A stretch of 64,000 nucleotides of DNA. Origin: Sphingomonas sp. Lineage in GTDB: Bacteria > Pseudomonadota > Alphaproteobacteria > Sphingomonadales > Sphingomonadaceae. The stretch is from NCBI RefSeq assembly GCF_030145815.1, contig NZ_JAIXHL010000001.1, positions 62,001 to 126,000 of the forward strand, read 5' to 3'. Shown one piece after another: positions 1 to 7,820 of the stretch. The notes under the pieces were generated by a model. The model was given only the letters and a program-made list of their open reading frames with translations, did not search any database and was not told the DNA's origin. Within the stretch, counting starts at the first letter, position 1. The number at the start of each line of letters is the position of its first letter. A program made the translations under genes and the position numbers.

Positions 1-752
1 AGCACCGCCCAAGCCGATCTAAAACCAAGTGCGGGCGTGCCGAGCCGCGCGCTGTCCTCATGCGCCTGGGCCAACTCCCCCAGCCACCGTGCCATGACGG
101 TTAGTCGCGAGCGGAAGGGCGGCTTCATATGCTGACCGGGCGGGATGTCCATTTCGACCAGCCAGTCCATCGGCAGGTAACAGCGGCCGATCGCGTCGTC
201 CGCCTCGATATCGCGCGCTATATTGGTGAGTTGAAACGCCAGGCCGAGGTCGCAGGCGCGGTCGAGCGTCGCGTCGTCCTGCGGATCGACCCCCATCACC
301 ACCGCCATCATGCACCCGACCGCCCCCGCGACATGATAGCAATATTGCATCAGGTCATGCTCGGAGCGCGGAAACCAGCCCTTGGCGTCGAGCGCGAAGC
401 CGTCGACCAGATCATGCGCAAAACGGTGCGGCATGCGCGTTTCGGCGGCGACGATGCGCAGCGCTTCGAACGCCATCTCCCCGGTCGGCTCGCCCGCCAG
501 CGCCTTGTCGGTCAGCGTGCGGATGCGCGCGAGCGCGGCGGCCGGGTCCTCGACGACGCGGGCGTCATGGCCCAGCTCCTGTCCATCGGCGATGTCGTCG
601 CACGCGCGGCACCAGGCATAGAGCAGCCAGGCGCGCTCGCGGGTTTGCGGATCGAACAGCTTGCTCGCCGCCGCGAAGCTCTTCGAGCCCTTGGCGATAC
701 TCTCCCGCGCGACCGCCACGACGGCGTCGCGGCCTGGCGCGGGCTGGGTCAC
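1..752 (-). CDS. crtB: Phytoene synthase, 3' end beyond window
   Basis: Joins two geranylgeranyl diphosphates to phytoene, the first committed step of carotenoid synthesis, in the cytoplasm. About 250 residues are visible. The frame opens with GTG at 752, whose bases overlap the TGA of the upstream LOG-family gene (GTGA), so the two are translationally coupled. The Asp-rich substrate/Mg motif CDDIAD lies near residue 50, a second Asp-rich stretch (NIARDIEADD) near 180, and the typical LGTPALGF region near the edge. The frame stays open to base 1, so the C-terminus is outside the window. It belongs with crtI and crtY upstream but is separated from crtI by two unrelated genes. The family is certain; the GTG start is the only fitting one. 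Confidence 0.93.
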   Translation of the reverse strand, partial: MTQPAPGRDAVVAVARESIAKGSKSFAAASKLFDPQTRERAWLLYAWCRACDDIADGQELGHDARVVEDPAAALARIRTLTDKALAGEPTGEMAFEALRIVAAETRMPHRFAHDLVDGFALDAKGWFPRSEHDLMQYCYHVAGAVGCMMAVVMGVDPQDDATLDRACDLGLAFQLTNIARDIEADDAIGRCYLPMDWLVEMDIPPGQHMKPPFRSRLTVMARWLGELAQAHEDSARLGTPALGFRSAWAV

Positions 753-1330
753 AGGTCCTTGCTGCCGATCTGGCCGACGGTCTGCGTCGGCACATGCGCG
801 GCCATTTTGGCGAGCAGCGCATCGAGGTCGCTGTCGATGATCAGGATCGACTGATGCTGCGGGCGCAGAAAGCCGACTTCGCCCATTTTTCCGACGAATT
901 CGATCAGGCCGTCATAATAGCCCGCGACGTTGAGCAGCCCGACCGGATTGGCATGATAGCCGATCTGCGCCCAGCTCATCGCCTCCCACAATTCATCCAT
1001 CGTGCCGGTGCCGCCGGGCAAAGTGATGAAACCGTCGGACAGGTCGGTGAACGCCTGCTTGCGCTCATGCATGGTGCGTACGACGTGCAACTCGGTACAG
1101 CCACGATGCGCGACTTCGGCATCGACCAGCGCCTGGGGGATCACCCCGATCACCTCGCCGCCCGCTTCCAACGCGCTGTCGGCGATCGCGCCCATCAGCC
1201 CGAGCCGTCCGCCGCCATAGACGACGCCGATCCCGCGTTCTGCCAGGGTGCGCCCGACGAACCGGGCATTCTCGATATAGACCGGGTCTGCCGGGGTGGC
1301 GGATCCGCAATAGATGGCAAGGCGCTTCAC
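749..1330 (-). CDS. TIGR00730 / LOG-family protein
   Basis: A 193-residue Rossmann-like protein of the lysine-decarboxylase-like LOG family. Characterised members hydrolyse cytokinin riboside 5'-monophosphates or other nucleoside monophosphates to base and ribose 5-phosphate. The family signature PGGTGTMDELWE (PGGxGTxxE) is near residues 105-117, with YGGGRLGLMG near 38. Start is GTG at 1330, overlapping the stop of the upstream secreted-protein gene by four bases, and its stop overlaps the crtB start. It sits between crtI and crtB but has no known carotenoid role; co-transcription looks like positional hitch-hiking. The in vivo substrate cannot be read from sequence. Confidence 0.9.
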   Translation of the reverse strand: MKRLAIYCGSATPADPVYIENARFVGRTLAERGIGVVYGGGRLGLMGAIADSALEAGGEVIGVIPQALVDAEVAHRGCTELHVVRTMHERKQAFTDLSDGFITLPGGTGTMDELWEAMSWAQIGYHANPVGLLNVAGYYDGLIEFVGKMGEVGFLRPQHQSILIIDSDLDALLAKMAAHVPTQTVGQIGSKDL

Positions 1331-1764
1331 ATTATGCTCTCATTGTCGATATATTCGGATTCAGGATAGCAAACCCTGTCAAATATCGCCCTGAAATTTG
1401 TTTCAGGTATTACGGGAGTGTAGCTAGGAAAGCTGGGGGAAATGTCCCTAAGCACAGTTCCATCCGCCTTGTACATTATCCAAACTGTAGTCTTTGCGAG
1501 TTCATCATCACACTTGAAGAATGCCAAAATTTTTGCTTCACGTGCCAACTGTGTTTTTACAGCAGAATAATCGGCTTTTATCCAAGCTTTCTTAACTGTT
1601 GTTGCCGGGAAACCCTCTTTAACATCCCTTATAGATGATCGGTCGACATACCAGATCGTGCCATCCTTAGAGAAAGAAGCCAGTTCCCAGTCGGCTGCCA
1701 AGGCCAGCGACGTGCCCGCAAATGCCAAGCATATCAACGCTGCCGGAGTCGAGAGCCTCTTCAT
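1327..1764 (-). CDS. Small secreted protein, surface-adhesin-E-like
   Basis: A 145-residue protein with a clear Sec signal peptide (MKRL start, hydrophobic core, cleavage after LALA-A near residue 23). The mature part is a single small domain with WELASFSKDGTIWYVD near the start and a pair of cysteines (about 103 and 132) that could form a disulphide. The pattern recalls small periplasmic proteins annotated as surface-adhesin E-like, but no function is assigned. The bases here are visibly richer in A/T than the neighbouring crt genes and codon use differs, suggesting recent acquisition. It lies 4 bases downstream of crtI and overlaps the LOG-family gene. Confidence 0.7.
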   Translation of the reverse strand: MKRLSTPAALICLAFAGTSLALAADWELASFSKDGTIWYVDRSSIRDVKEGFPATTVKKAWIKADYSAVKTQLAREAKILAFFKCDDELAKTTVWIMYKADGTVLRDISPSFPSYTPVIPETNFRAIFDRVCYPESEYIDNESIM

Positions 1765-1768
1765 CCTT

Positions 1769-3238
1769 TTACTCCAGCATCAGCGCGGCGGTCGCTTTGG
1801 CGCTGCCGACCACGCCCGGAATGCCCGCGCCCGGATGGGTGCCGGCGCCGACGAAATAGAGGTTCGGGATCGAATCGTCACGATTGTGCGCGCGGAAATA
1901 GGCGCTCTGCGTCAGCACCGGCTCCAGGCTGAACGCGCTGCCCAAATGTGCGGCGAGATCCTGCGTGAAATCGGGCGGAGCATAGCTGAACTTGGTGACG
2001 ATCCGGTCATGGATGTCGGGGATCAGGCGGCGGCCGACCTCGTCGAGAATGCGCTTTTCGAGCAGCGGGCGGACCGTATCCCAATCGACCGGGGCCTTGC
2101 CCATGTGCGGCACGGGGGCAAGCGCGTAGAAGGTCGAATGCCCCTCCGGCGCCATCGACGGATCGGTGATGGTCGGATGGTGGAGGTAGAGCGAGAAATC
2201 CTCGCTCACCACGCCATGCTTGTAGATGTCGTCGAGCAGCCCCCTATAGCGCGGGCCGAACAGGATCATGTGGTGCGGGATGCCGGGCCACGTACCCTTG
2301 ATCCCGAAATGCACGACGAACAGCGAGGGCGAGAAACGCTTGCGCTCAAGCTTCGCGGCGGTGCGTTGCGCGCTGCGCGAGCCCTTGAGCAGGTCGCGAT
2401 AGCTGTGGACGATGTCGGCGTTGCTGGCGACCATATCCGCCTCGAACCGCGCGCCCGACTTGGTGCGCACCGCGGTGGCACGCTCGCCCAGCGTCTCGAT
2501 CTCCTCGACACCATCGCCGAGCACGAGCTTGCCGCCCAGCCGCTCAAACTGGCGCACCATCCCCGCGACCAGCCGGTTGGTGCCGCCCATCGCGAACCAC
2601 ACGCCGCCGTCACGCTCCAGCTTGTGGATTAGCGCATAGATCGCGCTGGTGGTCATCGGGTTGCCACCGACCAGCAGCGTGTGGAACGAAAGCGCCTCGC
2701 GGAGCTTCTCATTCTTCACGAAGCTCGACACCATCGAATAGACGCTGCGCCATGCCTGATACTTCATCAGCGCCGGCGCTGCCTTCACCATCGAAGTGAA
2801 GTCGAGAAACGCGACATGGCCGAGCTTCTCATAGCCTTCGCGATACACGCCGGCCGAATAATCGAGGAAGCGTCGATAGCCGGCGATGTCGGCGGGATCG
2901 AGCTTGGCAATCTCCGCCGTCAGGATGCTGTCGTCGTTGGTGTAATCGAAATTGGTCCCGTCGGGCCAGTTGAGGCGATAGAAGGGCGAGACCGGCGTCA
3001 GCGTGACATCGTCCGCCATGCGGTGCCCGGACAGCGCCCACAATTCCTCCAGCGCTTCCGGCGCGGTAATGACGGTAGGACCGGCATCGAACACGAAGCC
3101 GTCCTGTTCCCAATAATAGCCGCGCCCGCCGGGCTTGTCGCGGGCTTCCACAATCACCGTGTCGACGCCCGCCGATTGCAGGCGGATGGCCAGCGCCAAG
3201 CCGCCAAATCCTGCTCCGATCACCACTGCACGCTTCAT
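1769..3238 (-). CDS. crtI: Phytoene desaturase
   Basis: FAD-dependent desaturase of 489 residues that converts phytoene to lycopene (or neurosporene) at the membrane. The dinucleotide-binding motif GAGFGGLALAIRL is at residues 8-20, followed by the EARDKPGGRG segment. The bacterial-type phytoene desaturase signature lies at the C-terminus (YFVGAGTHPGAGIPGVVGSA, about 455-475). Length is normal for CrtI. The ATG at 3238 overlaps the crtY stop by four bases, giving translational coupling with the cyclase upstream. The number of desaturation steps cannot be told from sequence, but pairing with a lycopene beta-cyclase implies lycopene. Confidence 0.96.
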   Translation of the reverse strand: MKRAVVIGAGFGGLALAIRLQSAGVDTVIVEARDKPGGRGYYWEQDGFVFDAGPTVITAPEALEELWALSGHRMADDVTLTPVSPFYRLNWPDGTNFDYTNDDSILTAEIAKLDPADIAGYRRFLDYSAGVYREGYEKLGHVAFLDFTSMVKAAPALMKYQAWRSVYSMVSSFVKNEKLREALSFHTLLVGGNPMTTSAIYALIHKLERDGGVWFAMGGTNRLVAGMVRQFERLGGKLVLGDGVEEIETLGERATAVRTKSGARFEADMVASNADIVHSYRDLLKGSRSAQRTAAKLERKRFSPSLFVVHFGIKGTWPGIPHHMILFGPRYRGLLDDIYKHGVVSEDFSLYLHHPTITDPSMAPEGHSTFYALAPVPHMGKAPVDWDTVRPLLEKRILDEVGRRLIPDIHDRIVTKFSYAPPDFTQDLAAHLGSAFSLEPVLTQSAYFRAHNRDDSIPNLYFVGAGTHPGAGIPGVVGSAKATAALMLE

Positions 3239-4398
3239 GTGTTCGACCCCCTGATCGCCGCGAGCGCGCGCTTGACCGGCACCGGCGGTTTGCCGGCGAG
3301 AACACGGGCGCGATCGAATAGGCTGGACTGGCCGCTATAGAAGCGGGCGACGAGCCCCGCGTCCAAGCGATAAAATCGTTCAAGCACGCGATAGCGCTCA
3401 CCCGGCTCGGCGGCGCGGAACAGCATGGCGGACAGCATCCGGTAAAATCCGCGCTGTCGCCATGCCTTGCGCGCATGGCCATAGGTCAGGTCGTGCAGCG
3501 CCGCACCCGACAGGTCGCGCGCATTCCCGATCACCGCCGCCAGCCGCACCGCGTCGGGCAGCGAATAGCCGGTGATCGGCTGAAACAGCCCGGCGCGCAT
3601 CCCGGCCTTGGCGACGCGATTGCCGCCGGACTTCCAATATTCCTCGAAATCCCCGCCGAGCGGAATGGGCAGCGACCCTGCTTCCTCCCGCATCACACCC
3701 TCGACCACGATGCCGCGGGCGCTGGCCCAGGCGTCGATCCGCTGGGAATAGGCGGCAACGTCGATATCGGGCGTGTCGCTGTAATAGGTGTCCTCCAGGA
3801 ACAGCCGCGTCGCCGCAAAGGGCAGGGCGTACATGAAGCGATAGCCGTCGATCTGTGCCACGGTCGCGTCCATGATCACCGGGCGCTTCAGCGCATGCGG
3901 CTCGGCCAGCGCCAGTTCGCGCCCGACGAATTTCTGCCAGCCCAGCTCCAGCTTGGACAGGTCGGCCGGGCCGCGGCAATCGATCACCCCGCCCGCCTCG
4001 ATCCGGTCGCCATCGGCGAGCACCACCGCACGCGCGCTGGCGCCCAGCACCTTGCGCCGGGTCATCACCGCACCCTCCGGCATCGCGGCGCGGACGACCT
4101 GATCGAACCGATCGGACTCGATCGAATAATAGGGTGCCTTCAGCGTGCGCGCATGCGCCGGGAAATGGACGTCGTAACTGGTCCAGCCATAAGAGATCAG
4201 CGGCGCGACCAGCCAGCGGTCGGCGGGTGCCACGTCGCTGGCGAAGAACGACCAGAGATGGTTGCCGCCGATGCTCCGCCCACCCTCGATCAGGCGGACG
4301 TCGAGCGTCGGGTGTTTGCGGCGCAGCGCGAGCGCGATCAGCCCGCCCGCAAGTCCCCCTCCGACAATGGCAACGTCGCAATGGATGATCGCTGGCAT
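3235..4398 (-). CDS. crtY: Lycopene beta-cyclase
   Basis: Converts lycopene to beta-carotene. 387 residues, with an N-terminal FAD/NAD motif VAIVGGGLAGGLIALALR (about 9-26), the cyclase-typical FLEDTYYSDTP near residue 205, and GLFQPITGYSLPDAVRLA near 270, all characteristic of the CrtY family. First gene of the minus-strand carotenoid operon; crtI follows with a four-base overlap. The upstream 100 bp shared with the divergent SDR gene must hold the promoter. Downstream pigment genes such as crtZ or crtG are not in this window. Confidence 0.95.
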   Translation of the reverse strand: MPAIIHCDVAIVGGGLAGGLIALALRRKHPTLDVRLIEGGRSIGGNHLWSFFASDVAPADRWLVAPLISYGWTSYDVHFPAHARTLKAPYYSIESDRFDQVVRAAMPEGAVMTRRKVLGASARAVVLADGDRIEAGGVIDCRGPADLSKLELGWQKFVGRELALAEPHALKRPVIMDATVAQIDGYRFMYALPFAATRLFLEDTYYSDTPDIDVAAYSQRIDAWASARGIVVEGVMREEAGSLPIPLGGDFEEYWKSGGNRVAKAGMRAGLFQPITGYSLPDAVRLAAVIGNARDLSGAALHDLTYGHARKAWRQRGFYRMLSAMLFRAAEPGERYRVLERFYRLDAGLVARFYSGQSSLFDRARVLAGKPPVPVKRALAAIRGSNT

Positions 4399-4506
4399 CG
4401 CCGCCGCCTAGCGGATCGCTGCGCATGGTAAAAGCCCCGCTTGCTGCGTGCGCGAACCTTTCCGTCGCGCCGGTGCGTTGCACTGCCGCAATCGAGGAGC
4501 GCGACG

Positions 4507-5271
4507 ATGCGGACGGCAATGGTGACGGGCGGGGCGCAGGGGATCGGGCGCGGCGTGGTCGAGCGGCTGCTGGGCGAAGGCTGGGCGGTGATGGCGATTG
4601 ACCGCGACCGGGTCGCGTTGCGCGAACTGGCCGAGGCGCACGCGCCGCGCCCGCTGCGGACGCATCTGGCTGATGTCGGCGATGAGGCGGCGGTGGCCGA
4701 TCTGTTCGCGGCCTGTGCCGCGTGTCGTAAGGAGATCGGTGCCGAGGGGCTCGACCTGCTGGTCAGCAATGCCGGGATCGCCGATCCGGTCAGCGGGCCG
4801 ATCGAGACATTGAGCCTGGCCGACTGGCGGCGCTGGCAGGACAGCCATGTCACGGGCGCTTTCCTGATGACGCGCGGGGCTGTGCCGCTGTTGCGGTCGC
4901 GGCGCGGTTCGATGGTCTTCATCGCCTCCACCCGAGCGTTTCAGTCCGAACCCGATACCGAAGCCTATGCCACGGCCAAGGGCGGGCTGGTGGCGCTGAC
5001 CCATGCGCTGGCGGTCAGCCTTGGCCCCGACATCCGCGTCAACGCGATCTGCCCGGGCTGGATCGAGACCGGGCCGTGGCAGAAATCATCGGCGCGAGCG
5101 GAGCCGGAGCATCGCCCGATCGACCGCGAACAGCACCCGGTCGGTCGCGTCGGCACGCCCGACGATATCGCCGATGCCGTGCTCTACCTCACCGATCATG
5201 CCGGCTTCACCACCGGTCAGGCGCTGGTGATCGACGGCGGGATGAGCCGCAGGATGATCTATGCCGACTAA
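4507..5271 (+). CDS. SDR family oxidoreductase
   Basis: A 254-residue classical short-chain dehydrogenase. The nucleotide-binding motif TGGAQGIGRG is at residues 7-16, the NAG motif near 92, the active-site Ser in FIASTRAF near 140, and Tyr/Lys in YATAKGG near 156-160; the C-terminus ends GGMSRRMIYAD. The ATG at 4507 is chosen because a GAGGAG ribosome site lies eight bases upstream and the glycine-rich motif then has its normal distance from the N-terminus. Transcribed divergently from crtY. Substrate unknown; family membership is certain. Confidence 0.9.
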   Translation: MRTAMVTGGAQGIGRGVVERLLGEGWAVMAIDRDRVALRELAEAHAPRPLRTHLADVGDEAAVADLFAACAACRKEIGAEGLDLLVSNAGIADPVSGPIETLSLADWRRWQDSHVTGAFLMTRGAVPLLRSRRGSMVFIASTRAFQSEPDTEAYATAKGGLVALTHALAVSLGPDIRVNAICPGWIETGPWQKSSARAEPEHRPIDREQHPVGRVGTPDDIADAVLYLTDHAGFTTGQALVIDGGMSRRMIYAD

Positions 5272-5392
5272 TCGCCATTTCGCGCAAACCGGCCCTTGAC
5301 CACGAGTCGCGCCCCGTGCTGTCATAGACATGTCACGGCTGGCGGCGAATAAGCCCCCGGTCGCGAGCGACGCGCGGCGAGAGAGGGGGACC

Positions 5393-5959
5393 ATGTACCA
5401 TCCCGATCTGATCCGACATCCGGAAGGGTGCCCGGCGCTCGTGCTCAATGCCGACTACACGCCTTTGTCTTATTATCCGCTGAGCGTGTGGCCGTGGCAG
5501 ACCGCGATCAAGGCGGTGTTCCTCGACCGCGTCGATATCGTCAGCCATTATGAGCGCGAGGTGCGCAGCCCGACCGCGTCGATCAAGCTGCCGAGCGTGA
5601 TCGCGCTCAAGCAATATGTGCGGCCGTCGCAATTCCCCGCCTTCACGCGCTTCAATCTGTTCCTGCGCGACAAGTTCGAATGCCAATATTGCGGCAGCCA
5701 CCGCGACCTGACCTTCGACCATGTCATCCCGCGCGCGCAGGGCGGGCGCACGACATGGGAGAATGTCGCGACCGCCTGTGCGCCGTGCAATCTGAAGAAG
5801 GGCGGGCGCACGCCGAAACAGGCGGCGATGCCGCTGTTCATGCCGCCGATCCGCCCGACCAGCTGGCAGCTGCAGGAACATGGCCGCCGCTTCCCGCCCA
5901 ATTACCTCCACGATACCTGGCGCGACTGGCTCTACTGGGACGTCGAGCTGGAGGCTTAG
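5393..5959 (+). CDS. HNH endonuclease
   Basis: 188 residues ending in an HNH nuclease domain. Visible are the zinc-knuckle pairs CQYCGS (about residue 101) and CAPCNLKKGG (about 138) around FDHVIPRAQGG, which carries the catalytic His. This is the short HNH type common and conserved in alphaproteobacteria, not a phage or toxin form. Start at 5393 follows a strong GAGAGGGGG ribosome site. No restriction or mobile-element partner is adjacent. Its biological substrate is unknown. Confidence 0.88.
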   Translation: MYHPDLIRHPEGCPALVLNADYTPLSYYPLSVWPWQTAIKAVFLDRVDIVSHYEREVRSPTASIKLPSVIALKQYVRPSQFPAFTRFNLFLRDKFECQYCGSHRDLTFDHVIPRAQGGRTTWENVATACAPCNLKKGGRTPKQAAMPLFMPPIRPTSWQLQEHGRRFPPNYLHDTWRDWLYWDVELEA

Positions 5960-5978
5960 CCCTTCCCCACCATATCAT

Positions 5979-6085
5979 CGTCACCCCGGACTTGTTCCGG
6001 GGTCCACTGCGCGGCAAGGTCGGTCTTCCAGGCTCTTGCGATGCGCGCGCGGCTGAGTGGACCCCGGCACAAGGCAGGGGTGACG
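5979..6085. repeat. REP-like imperfect inverted repeat
   Basis: Two ~30-base arms, 5979-6008 and 6056-6085, are imperfect reverse complements (CGTCACCCCGG... against ...CAGGGGTGACG). They flank a ~47-base centre, in the gap between the HNH gene and the beta-lactamase-like gene. Elements of this look are scattered between genes in many sphingomonad chromosomes. It could fold into a long hairpin and attenuate transcription between the flanking genes. Confidence 0.7.
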
Positions 6086-6102
6086 AACAAGGGTGAAGCG
6101 GA

Positions 6103-7695
6103 ATGACGGGACTGACGGTCGATCGGCGCACGGCGCTGGTACTTGGAGTTGGCGGTGCGGCAAGCCTTGCACTTCCCGCCTGGGCCCAGCAGGCCGCGCC
6201 CGCACCGCTCGATGCTGCGGTCGACCCGATCGTCGCGAACTTCATGCGCGCCTTTGAAACGCCGGGCATCGCCGTGGCGATCGTGCGCAAGGGACAGCCG
6301 GCATGGCTCAAGGGCTATGGCGTGCGCACCATGGGCATGGCGGCTCCGGTCGATGTCCACACCCGCTTCGGCATCGCGTCGAACAGCAAGGCGTTCACCG
6401 CCGCCGCGCTCGCGATGCTGGTCGAGGAGGGGAAGCTCGGCTGGGACGACCGGCTGACGCAGCATATGCCCGAATTCAAGATGGCCGACCCGACGGTCAC
6501 CAGCCTGTTCAACGTCCGCGACCTGCTCGTCCACCGCTCGGGCCTCCCGCTCGGTGCGGGCGACCTGCTCTACTTCCCCAAGTCGAACCGGACGGTGCAG
6601 GACGCGGTGCGTGCGCTGCAATTCCTGCAACCGGTGCGCCCGTTCCGCGGCGGCTATGATTACGACAACATCCTCTACATCGTCGCGGGCGCGCTGATCG
6701 AGGCCAAGTCCGGGATGAGCTGGCGCGACTTTGTCCGCACGCGGATGCTCGAACCGCTCGGCATGGCCGATGCGGTGCCGTCGTTGGAGCTGCTCAAGAC
6801 CAGCAATGCCGCGGGGCGCCATGCGCGGCTGGGGCCGCCGGTGCGCGGCGTCGGGCCGATGCAGGTCATCGAACCCGATGAATCCCCGGTGGTCGATGCC
6901 GGGGCCGGGATCAATGCGAGCATCGCCGACGTTGCCAAATGGCTGGAGGTTCAGCTGGCGCTGGGCGCGCTGCCCAACGGCAAGCGCCTGTGGAGCGCCG
7001 ACAGCGCCGCCGCGATGTGGAGCCCGCAGGTGGTGGTCGCGTCGAGTGACGGGCCGACCGACCTTAACCCGGTGCGGTCGATCATGCAGGGCTATGCGCT
7101 CGGCTGGTTCGTCCAGGATTATCGTGGCCGCCGGCTGATCAGCCATTCGGGCGGGCTGTCGGGCCAAGTGACCCAGACCGCGCTGATCCCGTCGGCCGGC
7201 ATCGGCGTCGCGGTGCTGAGCAATACCGAGGACAGCGTATCGGGCGGCATCCGCAACGCGCTGCTTGACCATCTGCTCGGCATGCCCGCCTATGACTGGG
7301 TCGCCAATTATGTCGCGCGTAACAAGCTGGCGACCGAAAATGCCGTCGCCGCGCTGGGCGATGGCGACGCCAAACGTCCCGAGGGCGGGCCGAGTCTGCC
7401 GCTCGCTGCCTATGCCGGGCGCTATCGTGATCCATGGTATGGCGACATCGTGGTCAAGGCGCGCGGCGACGCGCTGTCGATCGACTTCGTGCCGCATCCG
7501 CAATTCGCCAGCCGGCTCGATCCATGGGGCAAGGACGCGTTCCGCACGCGGATGACGCCGGGCAAGGGCGAGGACGCGGTGGTCACCTTTACGATCGCGG
7601 ACGGCAAGGTCACCGGGGTGACGATGAAGGCGCTCTCCCCGCTCGCCGATTTCAGCTATGACTATCACCACCTGGCGTTCGTGCCGGTGGCGTGA
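6103..7695 (+). CDS. Serine hydrolase, class C beta-lactamase-like
   Basis: A 530-residue exported serine hydrolase of the beta-lactamase/esterase/DD-peptidase family (PF00144-like). The N-terminus has a twin-arginine signal (DRRTALVLG, cleavage after PAWA near residue 29). The catalytic SxxK is SNSKAF near 93-98 and the YxN motif is YDN in GYDYDNILY near 187. HSGG near residue 349 fits the third (KTG-like) motif. The C-terminal ~100 residues look like a DUF3471-type beta-rich domain. These proteins are more often esterases or peptidases than antibiotic-hydrolysing lactamases; no ampR-type regulator is nearby. Confidence 0.88.
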   Translation: MTGLTVDRRTALVLGVGGAASLALPAWAQQAAPAPLDAAVDPIVANFMRAFETPGIAVAIVRKGQPAWLKGYGVRTMGMAAPVDVHTRFGIASNSKAFTAAALAMLVEEGKLGWDDRLTQHMPEFKMADPTVTSLFNVRDLLVHRSGLPLGAGDLLYFPKSNRTVQDAVRALQFLQPVRPFRGGYDYDNILYIVAGALIEAKSGMSWRDFVRTRMLEPLGMADAVPSLELLKTSNAAGRHARLGPPVRGVGPMQVIEPDESPVVDAGAGINASIADVAKWLEVQLALGALPNGKRLWSADSAAAMWSPQVVVASSDGPTDLNPVRSIMQGYALGWFVQDYRGRRLISHSGGLSGQVTQTALIPSAGIGVAVLSNTEDSVSGGIRNALLDHLLGMPAYDWVANYVARNKLATENAVAALGDGDAKRPEGGPSLPLAAYAGRYRDPWYGDIVVKARGDALSIDFVPHPQFASRLDPWGKDAFRTRMTPGKGEDAVVTFTIADGKVTGVTMKALSPLADFSYDYHHLAFVPVA

Positions 7696-7778
7696 GGCGC
7701 GTGACGCGATGACAGGCTGGCAACAGGCGATGCACGGCGGAGCGTTTGATGCGTGCGCCGCCCCGCGCCCCGTGCCCC

Positions 7779-7807
7779 TTGCTCAAACTGTTATACGAGC
7801 ATAATAC
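7779..7807 (+). promoter_or_regulatory. Sigma-70-like promoter before the PBP gene
   Basis: TTGCTC at 7779-7784 and TAATAC at 7802-7807 are separated by exactly 17 bases in an otherwise GC-rich stretch. This is a good -35/-10 pair. It lies inside a possible N-terminal extension of the penicillin-binding protein, which argues for the downstream start at 7821. Confidence 0.5.
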
Positions 7808-7820
7808 AGTGTCCGGCTCC

